From assembly GCF_009749385.1 (NCBI RefSeq), contig NZ_WBIN01000008.1, positions 238,790 to 302,789 of the forward strand: 64,000 bases of DNA. Reading direction: 5' to 3'. Origin of the DNA: Agromyces allii (GTDB taxonomy: Bacteria > Actinomycetota > Actinomycetes > Actinomycetales > Microbacteriaceae). The stretch's first letter is position 1. Each line of letters starts with the position of its first letter. A model generated the notes under the pieces. It saw only the letters and a list, made by a program, of their open reading frames with translations, was not told the DNA's origin and did no database searches. This document shows positions 35,281 to 44,235 of this stretch, piece by piece. The translations under genes and the position numbers were made by a program.

Positions 35281-35366
35281 CGGCCGCATCCCCGGAACGG
35301 ACGGGCGGCATCAGTGCGAGGGATCGCACTGGTGCCGCCCGTCCGTGTCGGTCCTAGAATGTCGCC

Positions 35367-37526
35367 GTGTCGAACCCGCGTCTGACACCGCGCGAACGAG
35401 CCGTGCTCGCCGCCATCGAGCGGCGCTTGAACAACCCAGAGATCGCCTCCGAGATGTTCATCTCGGTCCGCACGGTCGAGAGCCACATCGCGAGCCTGCG
35501 TCGCAAGCTCGACGCCGAGACGCGCGCAGAGCTCGTCGCCGCGTCGATCGGCCTGCGCGAGACCTCCGTGACGGTGCCCGAGAACGCGTTCGTCGGGCGC
35601 GAGGCCGACCTCGGCCGGCTGGGCGAGGCGGTCGACGCGCACCACTGGGTGACGGTGACCGGTCCGGGCGGGGTCGGCAAGACCCGGCTCGCACTCGAGT
35701 TCGCCCGCACGTCCGGCGGTGTGCCCGTGGTCGTCGAGCTCGAACATGCGGAACCCGTCGACGTCGTCGCCCGCATCTCGCGGTCGCTCGACCTGGAGTC
35801 GGCCACGGGCGTCGATGCGCTCGGCGCCGTCGCGACCTCGCTCGGAACCCGCCCGTACCTGCTCGTGCTCGACAACGTCGACCGCGTGGGCGCCGCCGTC
35901 GGCGAGGTGGTCGCGCGCGCGACCGTGCTCGCGCCGGCGCTCCGCGTGCTCACGACCTCGCGCACGCCCATCGGCGATGCGGCCGAGACGGTGGTCTCGC
36001 TCGCCCCGCTCGCGGCCGACGGCCCGCACTCCTCCGCCGTCGCGATGTTCTTCGAACGCCTCGGGCCCGGCGCGGTCGCGTCACCGCCGACCCGCGCCGA
36101 GCGCGCGCAGGCCGCACGCATCTGCGCACGACTCGACGGCCTCCCGCTGGCGATCGAGCTCGCGGCATCCGTCGCCCGCCATCTCTCGCTCGCCGAACTC
36201 GCCGAACGCCTCGAACGCGACTTCGCGACCCTCGACCGCGCCGCGCCCGGCGGACGCCACCGCACGCTCGAGACCGCCTTCGAGTGGAGCTGGGACCTGC
36301 TCGACGCCGACGAGCAGGACGTGCTGCGCCGCCTCGCCGCGCTGCCCCGGACCTTCGACATGGACCTCGCGCTCGCGGTCACGCACCCGGGCGCCGACGG
36401 CACCGTGATCCGGTTGCTCGACCAGTCGCTCATCGTCGCGACCGGCGGCACGCCTCGGCGGTTCCGCCTGCTCGAGGTGCTGCGCGACTTCGTGCGAGCC
36501 CGCACCGACGAGGACGTCAGTCGCGAGGTGCTCGAACGGCACGCCGTGTTCATCGAGGCGATCGTCGTGCCCTTCGCCCGGCGCGCGCGGCTCGACGACA
36601 GCCTCGAGGCGATGCACGCGTCGGAGATCCTCTGCCCCGAGGTCAACGCGGCCGTGCGCTGGGCGCGGGCCACGCGGCATCCGACCGCCCTGAGCCTCGC
36701 GTCGTCGCTCGGCATCGGCGTCGAGCAGTACGGCTCAGACGTCGACAGCGTGCGCACCCTCGCCGCCGTCGCGCACGACGCCGACGTGATCGCCGACGCG
36801 ACGCCGCAGCAGCTGCTGGCGCTCGGCGTGGCCCTCACGTTCCTCGACCTCGACGCCGTCGCCGAGCTCGCCGAGCGCGCCCTCGCCGTCGCCGTCGACG
36901 ACCGCGACCGGCTCGCGGCACTGCACCTGGCCGGCATGGCCGACGCCTACCTCGAGCGTCAGGATGCCGCGCTCGAACGCCTCGCCGAGGCCGAGGCGCT
37001 CGCCGAACGCCTCGGCGACCACTGGGAGCTCGCCGCCGCGCGGCAGATGCGCGGCGTCGCCCTGCGCGCCACCTCGCCCGAACGGGCGATGGCCGACTTC
37101 GCGGCGGCCATGCACGACTACGGACGCGCGGGCGACGCGATGCACGTGAACAACGCCCGCTACATGATCGCCCTGACCGCCGCCGAGGCGGGCCTCGACC
37201 TCGACCGCGCCGCCGAGCTCGCCGCCGAATGCGTCGACTACGCCCGCGCCTCGCACAACGAGCACGAGCTCGCGCACGCGGCCCTCGTGCAGCAGCTCAT
37301 CGGCCGGGCGGATGCCGCGCTCGAACTCGACGAGCTCGTGCACGAGTTCCGGCGATTCGGCGACGCCCGCTGCTGGATCCGCATCCTCCAGGTGCAGGCC
37401 GAGCAGGCGCCCTCGGAGCCCGGGCGCCGGACGCTCCTGCTCGAGGCGCTCGACCTCGCGCGCGGCGTGCACGACGAGCACCGCGAGTCGGCGATCCTCG
37501 CGAGTCTCGCGCTCGCGACGCACTGA
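35367..37526 (+). CDS. ATPase regulator with N-terminal LuxR-type HTH
   Basis: A 719-residue protein. Residues 5-55 are a LuxR/GerE HTH (LTPRERAVLAAIERRLNNPEIASEMFISVRTVESHIASLRRKL). This is followed by an NB-ARC/AfsR-type ATPase: P-loop TVTGPGGVGKTRLALEFA near residue 93, Walker B PYLLVLDNVD, LTTSRTPIG, and LPLAIELAASV. The C-terminal third (about 420-719) is TPR-like helical. Typical LAL or AfsR regulators carry the HTH at the C-terminus or a different DNA-binding domain at the N-terminus, so the order is notable. Starts at GTG; TAGAAT (35355-35360) lies 6 nt upstream. Its last 28 codons recur, diverged, at 39655-39740. Confidence 0.88.
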   Translation: MSNPRLTPRERAVLAAIERRLNNPEIASEMFISVRTVESHIASLRRKLDAETRAELVAASIGLRETSVTVPENAFVGREADLGRLGEAVDAHHWVTVTGPGGVGKTRLALEFARTSGGVPVVVELEHAEPVDVVARISRSLDLESATGVDALGAVATSLGTRPYLLVLDNVDRVGAAVGEVVARATVLAPALRVLTTSRTPIGDAAETVVSLAPLAADGPHSSAVAMFFERLGPGAVASPPTRAERAQAARICARLDGLPLAIELAASVARHLSLAELAERLERDFATLDRAAPGGRHRTLETAFEWSWDLLDADEQDVLRRLAALPRTFDMDLALAVTHPGADGTVIRLLDQSLIVATGGTPRRFRLLEVLRDFVRARTDEDVSREVLERHAVFIEAIVVPFARRARLDDSLEAMHASEILCPEVNAAVRWARATRHPTALSLASSLGIGVEQYGSDVDSVRTLAAVAHDADVIADATPQQLLALGVALTFLDLDAVAELAERALAVAVDDRDRLAALHLAGMADAYLERQDAALERLAEAEALAERLGDHWELAAARQMRGVALRATSPERAMADFAAAMHDYGRAGDAMHVNNARYMIALTAAEAGLDLDRAAELAAECVDYARASHNEHELAHAALVQQLIGRADAALELDELVHEFRRFGDARCWIRILQVQAEQAPSEPGRRTLLLEALDLARGVHDEHRESAILASLALATH

Positions 37527-37597
37527 CGCCCTGCGCTAGCGTGAGCGCAGCGGTGAACTGAGGAATCGTCACCGGCATGGCCCGAGAGGAGTCCGGC

Positions 37598-39397
37598 ATG
37601 ACGAGCGACGACATCCGCGACGTGCGGAACGGCCTGCTGGTGTTCATCCCCGGATTGCCGCCGCGCACGCGCGCCCGCCCGCCGTGGGACGAACTCATCC
37701 GGCGCCTCCGCCGCGACCTCGCCCCGAACTGGCGGGTCGTCGTCTTCGAGCACGGCCTCACCGCCACCTCGCGCGTCGACCTCGACTCGGTCGTGCGCTC
37801 GCTCGCGGCGCAGATCCGCGACTGGGCGGGCGAGCTCTCCGAGGACATCGAACCGCCAGACGGCATCCTCCTCGCCGGGCACAGCTTCGGCGGCGTGCTC
37901 GCCCGGGCGGCGTACCTGCACGACGCGTCGGATGCCACGGGGCCGGTCGACACCTCGGCCGCTCGCACCGCCTCGCAGGCCGCATTCGGCCGCGCCGCGG
38001 CATCCGACGCTCGAAACGACCCGGAGGTCGCGAGCGCCGAGCCGCCCGCGTCGGCGCACCGCTGGCCGTCGCTCGTGCGCCGGATCGTGCTGCTCGGCAG
38101 CCCGAACTCGGGGTACCGCCGCGAGGCGCCCGGCAACCCGCTGTCGTGGCGCCTCGCCTACGAGATCGCGACCCCGTTCGCCGACTTCACGATCGAGAAG
38201 GTGCAGGCCGGCGGGTACTGGATCACCGACCTGCGACTGCGCTGGCTCGACGCGTTCCAGACCGAGGCCGAGCGTCCGACGGTCGTGCAGGTGCTCGGCA
38301 CCGAGGACTCGCTCGTCACGCACGAGGACATCCTCGACCAGCGGTTCATGCCGGGCACCCAGGTCTACGAGATCCCGGGCGCCGACCACCCCGGGCTCAT
38401 CCGCCTCGACACCGCACCCGATCCCGATCGACGATACGAGCAGGTGCGCACGGCGATCGTCGGTCGCGACGACGAACGGCGCAGGCAGGCGACACCCCGC
38501 GAAGACGGCCCGACCGCGTTCATCCTGCACGGCATCCGCGCATCGGCACTGCGGAGCTGGGTGCAGGACCTCGGCACGAAGGTCGGGACACTCGATCCGA
38601 AGGCGATGATCGTGAGCCCCGACACCGGCTACTTCACCGCCATGGAGTTCGCGCTTCCCGGCACGCGAAGGCGCAAGGTGCACGAGTTCCTCAAGATCTA
38701 CGGCGACGCCTACGCGAGTCGCCACCCAGACGAGTTCGTGTTCGCCGGGCACTCGAACGGCACGTACATGATGGCGCAGTCGCTCGGACGGGTGCCGTCG
38801 ATGCGGTTCGAGCGCATCTACCTCGCGGGCACCGTGCTGCCCCGTCGATTCGACTGGGACGGCCTGTTCCGCAATCGGCAGGTCGGGCGGTGGACGAACG
38901 GCAGCTGGACCAAGGGGCACGTGCGCAGCGACCGCGGCGTGACCGACGTGCCCGTCGGCGTGCTGTGCTCGCTGCTCCGCGGCCTCGGCAGCGTCGACAT
39001 CGGCACCGCCGGGCTCTCGGGCTTCGAGAACACGGCCCCGTGGCCGATCGATCAGGCCCGCACGGTCAAGGGCGGGCACGGTGCCGCGCTCGCGACCGAC
39101 GAGCAGTTGGACCGCATCGCCGAGTTCGTCGCGAAGGGGACGAGTTCGACCCCCTACACCGACGATTCCGAGGGCCCGCCACGGCGGTGGAACGAGGAGT
39201 TCGAGGCGTCGGCCCCCTTCGACTGGCTCAGCCGCTTCGTCGGCCTGCCGCCGATCGCGTGGGGTGCGGTCATCGGGGTCGGTGCACTCGGCGCGACGGG
39301 CCTCGTGCGGCTCGGGCGGGCCAAGGGCGCCAAGGTCGCCGTCGGCACCGGGGTCGGTGCGGCGACCGCGATCTGGGCGCTGCTGCGCTCGATCTGA
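37598..39397 (+). CDS. Protein with two alpha/beta-hydrolase domains
   Basis: A 599-residue protein containing two nucleophile elbows: GHSFGG (Ser96) in residues about 10-300 and GHSNGT (Ser386) in about 305-520. Both halves have candidate acid/His partners (TEDSLVTHED, GADHPGL; VKGGHGAAL). The end has a hydrophobic Gly/Ala-rich segment (about 550-597) that may be a membrane anchor. Start at ATG 37598, with GAGAGGAG 6 nt upstream, rather than at 37577. It lies 71 bp after the ATPase regulator on the same strand. Lipase-like or PGAP1-like; substrate unknown. Confidence 0.82.
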   Translation: MTSDDIRDVRNGLLVFIPGLPPRTRARPPWDELIRRLRRDLAPNWRVVVFEHGLTATSRVDLDSVVRSLAAQIRDWAGELSEDIEPPDGILLAGHSFGGVLARAAYLHDASDATGPVDTSAARTASQAAFGRAAASDARNDPEVASAEPPASAHRWPSLVRRIVLLGSPNSGYRREAPGNPLSWRLAYEIATPFADFTIEKVQAGGYWITDLRLRWLDAFQTEAERPTVVQVLGTEDSLVTHEDILDQRFMPGTQVYEIPGADHPGLIRLDTAPDPDRRYEQVRTAIVGRDDERRRQATPREDGPTAFILHGIRASALRSWVQDLGTKVGTLDPKAMIVSPDTGYFTAMEFALPGTRRRKVHEFLKIYGDAYASRHPDEFVFAGHSNGTYMMAQSLGRVPSMRFERIYLAGTVLPRRFDWDGLFRNRQVGRWTNGSWTKGHVRSDRGVTDVPVGVLCSLLRGLGSVDIGTAGLSGFENTAPWPIDQARTVKGGHGAALATDEQLDRIAEFVAKGTSSTPYTDDSEGPPRRWNEEFEASAPFDWLSRFVGLPPIAWGAVIGVGALGATGLVRLGRAKGAKVAVGTGVGAATAIWALLRSI

Positions 39398-39419
39398 CGA
39401 CGGATGCCGCGGGCGCGCG

Positions 39420-39458
39420 CCCGGTGATCGTGCCCGGTGATCGTGCCCGGTGATTGTG
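39420..39458 (+). repeat. Three 13-bp tandem units before the chimeric ORF
   Basis: CCCGGTGATCGTG (39420-39432 and 39433-39445) is followed by CCCGGTGATTGTG (39446-39458). The equivalent place before the intact SnoaL-like gene has a single unit (42222-42234), so this block expanded here. Confidence 0.9.
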
Positions 39459-39667
39459 CCCGAACGCCGACGAGAGGATCCTGAGACCATGAGCGACCGT
39501 GAGCAGTTCCTGGTGTGGGTGCAGAGCGAGTTCGTGCGAGCCGAGCGCGCCATGTACGACGGAGACGACGGGCCGCGTCGCGCGGTCTGGTCCGAGCACG
39601 AGCCCGTCAGCGTGCTCGGCGCCTGGCGCAACGCCACCGACCGTGCCGAGCTCGTCGAGGCGTTCGA
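39446..39667 (+). repeat. 222-bp direct repeat, copy 1
   Basis: Identical base for base to 42222-42443 as far as I can read. It covers the 5' flank, ribosome-binding region and first 59 codons of the SnoaL-like gene. The two copies are in the same orientation, 2776 bp apart. Confidence 0.92.
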
Positions 39668-39740
39668 CCTCGCCCGCGGCGTGCACGACGAGCACCGCGA
39701 GTCGGCGATCCTCGCGAGTCTCACGGTCGCGACGCCCTGA
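39489..39740 (+). pseudogene. Chimeric ORF: SnoaL-like 5' end joined to LuxR-ATPase 3' end
   Basis: An 83-codon open frame. Codons 1-59 repeat the first 59 of the SnoaL-like gene at 42265. From TCGAGGCGTTCGA on, the sequence instead follows the last 28 codons and stop of the ATPase regulator (81 of 86 bases match 37441-37526). The encoded protein lacks the second half of the SnoaL fold, so it is unlikely to be active. The join falls in a shared stretch TCGAGGCGYTCGA, suggesting recombination at microhomology. Confidence 0.85.
39655..39740 (+). repeat. Diverged copy of the 3' end of the ATPase regulator gene
   Basis: 81 of 86 positions match 37441-37526 in the same reading frame, including the end of the protein (ARGVHDEHRESAILASL). 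Similarity stops right after the stop codon. Confidence 0.9.
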
Positions 39741-39924
39741 CTGCAGCCGACCCGAACCGACGAGGGCCGGCTTCGCGTCGCTCCATGCCGTACGGATGCC
39801 GGCCGGATCAGCAGACCCGGCGTCATCGGCGGTCTGCCAAGTGGGCAGTCCTCCCCGTCGACGCCCGCCGCAGGCCGCAGCTAACCTGACCGCCGTGCCG
39901 GGCCTCCGGCCGAGAGGAGTTCCC

Positions 39925-40485
39925 TTGTCCACGAACGCCGCATCGCCCCGCCGCCGCATCGCCGGCACCGCCTCCGCGATCGCCGCGTCGATCGCGCTCG
40001 TGCTCGGCACGCCGTCGATCGCCCAGGCCGCCCCGCTTGCGCAGGGCCTCTACAAGGCGCCATGGGAGGTCTGCGTCTTCCAGGTCGATGCGGCCTCCAA
40101 CGGCGGCGGCACGAGCTACGTCTCGGCCGACCGGTGGAAGGCGCTCGGCTACCCGGCGGTCACCACGAGCCAGCAGTTCGCCCGCGAGAAGTCGTACATC
40201 TACAAGAACTCGACGTCGTCGCACGAGATCTTCGCCGACACGTCCCGGTTCTCGAGCACCCCGTGCGGCGCGCACAAGCTGACCTTCGCCGAATGGCAGG
40301 CGATGGGATCACCGGCCCCGGTGGCGATGAACGCACAGTTCTACAAGCTCAACGGCAGCGCGACGATCTACGGCCGCATGTTCACGCTGGGCTCGACGTA
40401 CGTGCCGACGCTGCGCGCGATCACGTACGCCGAGTGGACCGAACTCGGGTTCCCGACGCCGCAGGTCGTCTCGACCCTCCCCTGA
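39925..40485 (+). CDS. Secreted protein with internal Trp/Tyr repeats
   Basis: A 186-residue exported protein. The probable start is TTG 39925, with GAGAGGAG 5 nt upstream; a GTG at 39895 has no such site. A signal peptide ending IAQAAP is followed by three similar units that share the core Y-x-x-A/x-x-W-x-x-x-G-x-P: SYVSADRWKALGYPAV, KLTFAEWQAMGSPAPV and AITYAEWTELGFPTPQ. Two Cys could pair. It resembles short surface-repeat proteins of actinobacteria, which are often wall- or host-associated; function unknown. It lies inside the interval bounded by the 222-bp direct repeats. Confidence 0.78.
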   Translation: MSTNAASPRRRIAGTASAIAASIALVLGTPSIAQAAPLAQGLYKAPWEVCVFQVDAASNGGGTSYVSADRWKALGYPAVTTSQQFAREKSYIYKNSTSSHEIFADTSRFSSTPCGAHKLTFAEWQAMGSPAPVAMNAQFYKLNGSATIYGRMFTLGSTYVPTLRAITYAEWTELGFPTPQVVSTLP

Positions 40486-40515
40486 CCTCGCGGGCGCCGC
40501 ACGACCAGCGGCGAG

Positions 40516-42078
40516 TCACCCGGCGAGCGCCGGCATGAACGCATCCCACGCGCGACGGCGCTCCGCCCGCGGATCGGATTCGATGCGATCCGAGGCGTCG
40601 ATCACGAGCGTCGAGCGGGTGGTCTCGTCGTAACGGGGCCAGGCCGGCCCGGGGTCGCCGTGCTCGACGAAGTGCAGCCAGCGATGCCGCATCCGCTCGC
40701 CCGCGGCCGCGTACTCCTCGTAACCGCCGAGCGAGGTGATGACGCGGGCGAGGGGTACGTCGGTGCGGTCGAAGAGGGCGAACATCTCGACGCCGTGGGT
40801 CGCGTCGAGTCCGACGAGCTTGAGCAGTCGCGGCGCGAAGTCGAACCGGTACGACCAGACGGGCGCATACCGCGATCCCGTGTCGGCCACCCGCGTGCTC
40901 GGGTACCAGAAGCCGTAGTCGCCGCCGAAGTCCGCCGCTGAACGCCGGGCCGGAAGGTCGGGCCACACGTCGCGCATCACCTGCCGCGCATGCCCGGGGG
41001 CTCGGGCGAAGAGGTCGGCGATGCGACTCGGCGTGCGCGGCAGGATGTCGACGCGGCCCCGGAAGATCGACCCCTCGCGGTCGTTCGTGCCGATGACGAG
41101 CGGCACGCGGTGCGCACGGCCCTCGCGGAAGGCGACGAACGGCCGCTCGGGCACGACCGTGCCATCGATGACCGGGGCGAAGCAGAACGCTCCGGGGTAG
41201 AGGTCGGGAGTTCGCACCTGCAGGGCGACGGATGCCGCGACGAGGTCGTCTGCGTCGGCGCCCGCCAGGAGCCGCTCCGGCGGCGCGGCGACGCGTTCCG
41301 GTGCGACCTCCCGCACGGCCTCACGCAGGAGCGCGAGGTACTCGGCGGCCCATCGCGCCGAGAGCTCCCGCGGGTAGACCGCGTCGGGCGGCGGGCTCTG
41401 CGCGATGGCCCCGGAGAAGAGTCCGCGCACCGACGGCATCGTCATGAGCGTGGTGATCGCGTTGCCCCCGGCCGACTCGCCGAAGATCGTGACCCGCGTC
41501 GGATCCCCGCCGAACGCAGCGATGTTCCGGCGCACCCAGCGAAGGACCGCGACCTGGTCGCGCAGCCCGAGGTTGGCGTCGAATGCTCGGCGCCCGGTGC
41601 TGTACCGGGTGAAGTCGAGGTAGCCGAGCGCGCCGAGGCGGTAGTTGAAGCTCACGTAGACGACCCGCCCACTGCGCACGAAGCTCTCGCCCTGGCCCGA
41701 GAAGTCGCGCGAGGAGCCCGCGCTGTAGCCGCCGCCGTGCACGAACACCATGACCGGCAGTGCGGGCGCGCCCGCCTCGCGCTCGAGGGCCGACACGTTC
41801 ACCGTCAGGCAGTCCTCGTCGGTCTTCGCGAGCACGGTCGCCGGGCGCGCCAATCGCACGACCCGGGCCTGCGGGGCGATCGCGCCGAACTCGCCCGCCG
41901 CGCGGACGCCTCCCCATGCCCGCACCGGAACCGGCGCCCGGAACCGGAGCGGGCCGGTCGGCGGGGCCGCGTACGGCATGCCGCGCCACGCGAGCAGCTC
42001 GCCCTCGCGCACCCCGCGCACGACGCCCCCGGTGACGCGGACCTCGAGTCCGTCGCCCGTGCGGATGCCTGCGGTCAT
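40516..42078 (-). CDS. Type-B carboxylesterase
   Basis: A 520-residue carboxylesterase/lipase family protein. The N-terminal GELLAWRGMPYAAPPTGPLRFRAP is characteristic. MVFVHGGGYSAGS gives the oxyanion hole, TIFGESAGGNA the nucleophile Ser202, and ATHGVEMFALF the catalytic His. No signal peptide. It is a distant paralog of the esterase at 19831. The gene lies on the opposite strand to its neighbours and within the interval between the two 222-bp direct repeats. Confidence 0.93.
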   Translation of the reverse strand: MTAGIRTGDGLEVRVTGGVVRGVREGELLAWRGMPYAAPPTGPLRFRAPVPVRAWGGVRAAGEFGAIAPQARVVRLARPATVLAKTDEDCLTVNVSALEREAGAPALPVMVFVHGGGYSAGSSRDFSGQGESFVRSGRVVYVSFNYRLGALGYLDFTRYSTGRRAFDANLGLRDQVAVLRWVRRNIAAFGGDPTRVTIFGESAGGNAITTLMTMPSVRGLFSGAIAQSPPPDAVYPRELSARWAAEYLALLREAVREVAPERVAAPPERLLAGADADDLVAASVALQVRTPDLYPGAFCFAPVIDGTVVPERPFVAFREGRAHRVPLVIGTNDREGSIFRGRVDILPRTPSRIADLFARAPGHARQVMRDVWPDLPARRSAADFGGDYGFWYPSTRVADTGSRYAPVWSYRFDFAPRLLKLVGLDATHGVEMFALFDRTDVPLARVITSLGGYEEYAAAGERMRHRWLHFVEHGDPGPAWPRYDETTRSTLVIDASDRIESDPRAERRRAWDAFMPALAG

Positions 42079-42221
42079 GCCCCTACGCGGCTCACCACCC
42101 CATTCAAGGCCCGCGACCGGGGAACCGCCAGTGGTGAAGAGTCGAGGGGAGCGGGGCGGGGCCTCGCGAGGCGGCGCCCGATCCGAGACCGGATGCCGCG
42201 AGCCGGCGCCGGGCGTTCGAA

Positions 42222-42443
42222 CCCGGTGATTGTGCCCGAACGCCGACGAGAGGATCCTGAGACCATGAGCGACCGTGAGCAGTTCCTGGTGTGGGTGCAG
42301 AGCGAGTTCGTGCGAGCCGAGCGCGCCATGTACGACGGAGACGACGGGCCGCGTCGCGCGGTCTGGTCCGAGCACGAGCCCGTCAGCGTGCTCGGCGCCT
42401 GGCGCAACGCCACCGACCGTGCCGAGCTCGTCGAGGCGTTCGA
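42222..42443 (+). repeat. 222-bp direct repeat, copy 2
   Basis: Perfect match of 39446-39667. This is the copy in the intact SnoaL-like gene. Confidence 0.92.
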
Positions 42444-42660
42444 GGTGCTCTCGGCGAGCTTCTCGCACTGCACCGACTACGCGTTCGACCTGATCTCGTT
42501 CGACGTCATCGGCGACCTCGCCTACACCGTCGGCTACGAGCGCGTCTCCACGTCGATCAACGGCGAGGCGCGCACCTTCACGCTGCGCGCGACCCAGGTC
42601 TACCGGCGCGAGTCCGACGGCTGGCACGTGGTGCACCGGCACGCCGACCACGCCGGCTGA
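42265..42660 (+). CDS. SnoaL-like / nuclear transport factor 2-fold protein
   Basis: A 131-residue protein with the cone-shaped NTF2 fold pattern: an N-terminal helix FLVWVQSEFVRAERAM, DGPRRAVWSEHEPVSVLGAW, and strands ending RATQVYRRESDGWHVVHRHADHAG with a typical His-rich end. Family members are small-molecule isomerases, hydrolases or binding proteins. GAGAGGATCC lies upstream of the ATG. The first 59 codons are duplicated at 39489. Confidence 0.88.
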   Translation: MSDREQFLVWVQSEFVRAERAMYDGDDGPRRAVWSEHEPVSVLGAWRNATDRAELVEAFEVLSASFSHCTDYAFDLISFDVIGDLAYTVGYERVSTSINGEARTFTLRATQVYRRESDGWHVVHRHADHAG

Positions 42661-42807
42661 CCGACGACGCCCGCCTCGGCGGCACGCGGGTCCGGGACAT
42701 CGCGATGAACTCCGCGGGAACGACCGATGAATCCCCCCGAATGGGGGCCAGAAGCTCTACCGTGGTGGTGCACCCGATCTCGCATCCTCCGACGAAGGAG
42801 CTTCCGC

Positions 42808-44133
42808 ATGACCACGAGACGACGCACCACGATCACCCTCACCGCCGCGGCGGTCGGCACCGTCGCCGCCCTCGCCCTCGGAGGCGTTCCGGCCCTCGCG
42901 GCGCCGGCCGCGACATCCGGCCTCCCATCGAACGACTCCTCCGGCGACCGGCACTCGCGCATCGCCGAACTGCTCCAGCGCGGCTCGACCGACCTGCGCA
43001 TCGCCACCTACAACCTCTCGCTGAACCGCGCGACGGCGGGCGAGCTCGAAGCCGACCTCTCGACGGGCGACGACGTGCAGGCGCAGACGGTCGCCGAGGT
43101 CATCCAGCGCGCGAACCCCGACATCGTGCTGCTGAACGAGTTCGACTACGTGCCCGACGGCCGTGCGGCCGACCTGTTCCGCCAGAACTACCTCCAGGTG
43201 CCGCAGGGCGGGGCCGAGCCCGTCGAGTATCCGTACGCGTTCGTCGCGCCGTCGAACACGGGCGTGCCGAGCGGCTTCGACCTGAACAACGACGGCACCG
43301 TGGGCGGGGGCGACGACGCGCTCGGCTTCGGCCTGTTCGAGGGCCAGTACGGCATGGTCGTGCTCTCGAAGTTCCCGATCGTGACCTCGCGGGTGCGCAC
43401 CTTCCAGAACTTCCTGTGGAAGGACATGCCGGGTGCGCTGCTGCCCGACGACCCGGCCACCCCCGCGGCGAACGACTGGTACACGCCCGAGGAGCTCCAG
43501 GTCGTGCGACTGTCAAGCAAGTCGCACTGGGACGTGCCGGTCAAGGTCGGCCGCTCGACGGTGCACGTGCTGGCGTCGCATCCGACTCCCCCGACCTTCG
43601 ACGGCGCCGAAGACCGCAACGGCAAGCGCAACCACGACGAGATCCGGTTCTGGTCGGACTACGTCTCGCCCGGCAAGGCGAAGTACATCGTCGACGACCA
43701 GGGGCGCCGCGGCGGCCTCGGCATCACGCAGCCGTTCGTGATCCTGGGCGACCAGAACGCCGACCCGCTCGACGGCGACTCGGTCGACTCGGCGATCGAC
43801 CAGCTGCTCGACAACCGGCGCATCACCGACCCGCTGCCGACCTCCGAGGGGGCCCTCGAGGCATCGGCGCTGCAGGGCGGAGCGAACGCGGCCCACGAGG
43901 GCGACCCGCGCTACGACACCGCCGACTTCGCCGATACGGCGCCCGGCAACCTGCGCGCCGACTACGTGCTGCCGTCGCGCGTGCTGTTGAAGGTGCAGGA
44001 TGCCGGTGTCTTCTGGCCGGTGCAGGCCGACCCGCTGTCGCGGCTCACCGGGGTCTACCCGTTCCCGAGCAGCGACCACCGCCTCACATGGGTCGACCTC
44101 CGCGTGCCCGGCTGGACCGGCTGGATCAGCTGA
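42808..44133 (+). CDS. Secreted EEP-family nuclease/phosphatase
   Basis: A 441-residue exported enzyme. A signal peptide (residues 1-31, ending ALAAP, with RRRTT at the start) precedes an endonuclease/exonuclease/phosphatase domain with RIATYNLSLN, DIVLLNEFDY, HVLASHPTPP, ILGDQNADP and SSDHRLTWVDL. Actinobacterial relatives are called extracellular phosphodiesterases or nucleases; a loop DLNNDGTVGGGDDALG resembles a Ca-binding site. GAAGGAG lies before the ATG. It could scavenge phosphate, but no Pho box was identified. Confidence 0.88.
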   Translation: MTTRRRTTITLTAAAVGTVAALALGGVPALAAPAATSGLPSNDSSGDRHSRIAELLQRGSTDLRIATYNLSLNRATAGELEADLSTGDDVQAQTVAEVIQRANPDIVLLNEFDYVPDGRAADLFRQNYLQVPQGGAEPVEYPYAFVAPSNTGVPSGFDLNNDGTVGGGDDALGFGLFEGQYGMVVLSKFPIVTSRVRTFQNFLWKDMPGALLPDDPATPAANDWYTPEELQVVRLSSKSHWDVPVKVGRSTVHVLASHPTPPTFDGAEDRNGKRNHDEIRFWSDYVSPGKAKYIVDDQGRRGGLGITQPFVILGDQNADPLDGDSVDSAIDQLLDNRRITDPLPTSEGALEASALQGGANAAHEGDPRYDTADFADTAPGNLRADYVLPSRVLLKVQDAGVFWPVQADPLSRLTGVYPFPSSDHRLTWVDLRVPGWTGWIS

Positions 44134-44235
44134 TCGCATCGGGCCGAACGCACGCCGGCTTGCCGAACCGGCAACCCGGCGTGCGCTCGGCCGCTCCGGT
44201 TCGTACGCTCGTCACGACGAAGGGAACGTCCGCGA

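Noticed and set aside
42733..42748. CCCCC-N-GGGGG inverted stretch before the secreted EEP gene as a terminator
   Set aside because: The arms are only four or five G/C pairs and could be chance in this composition; no further support.
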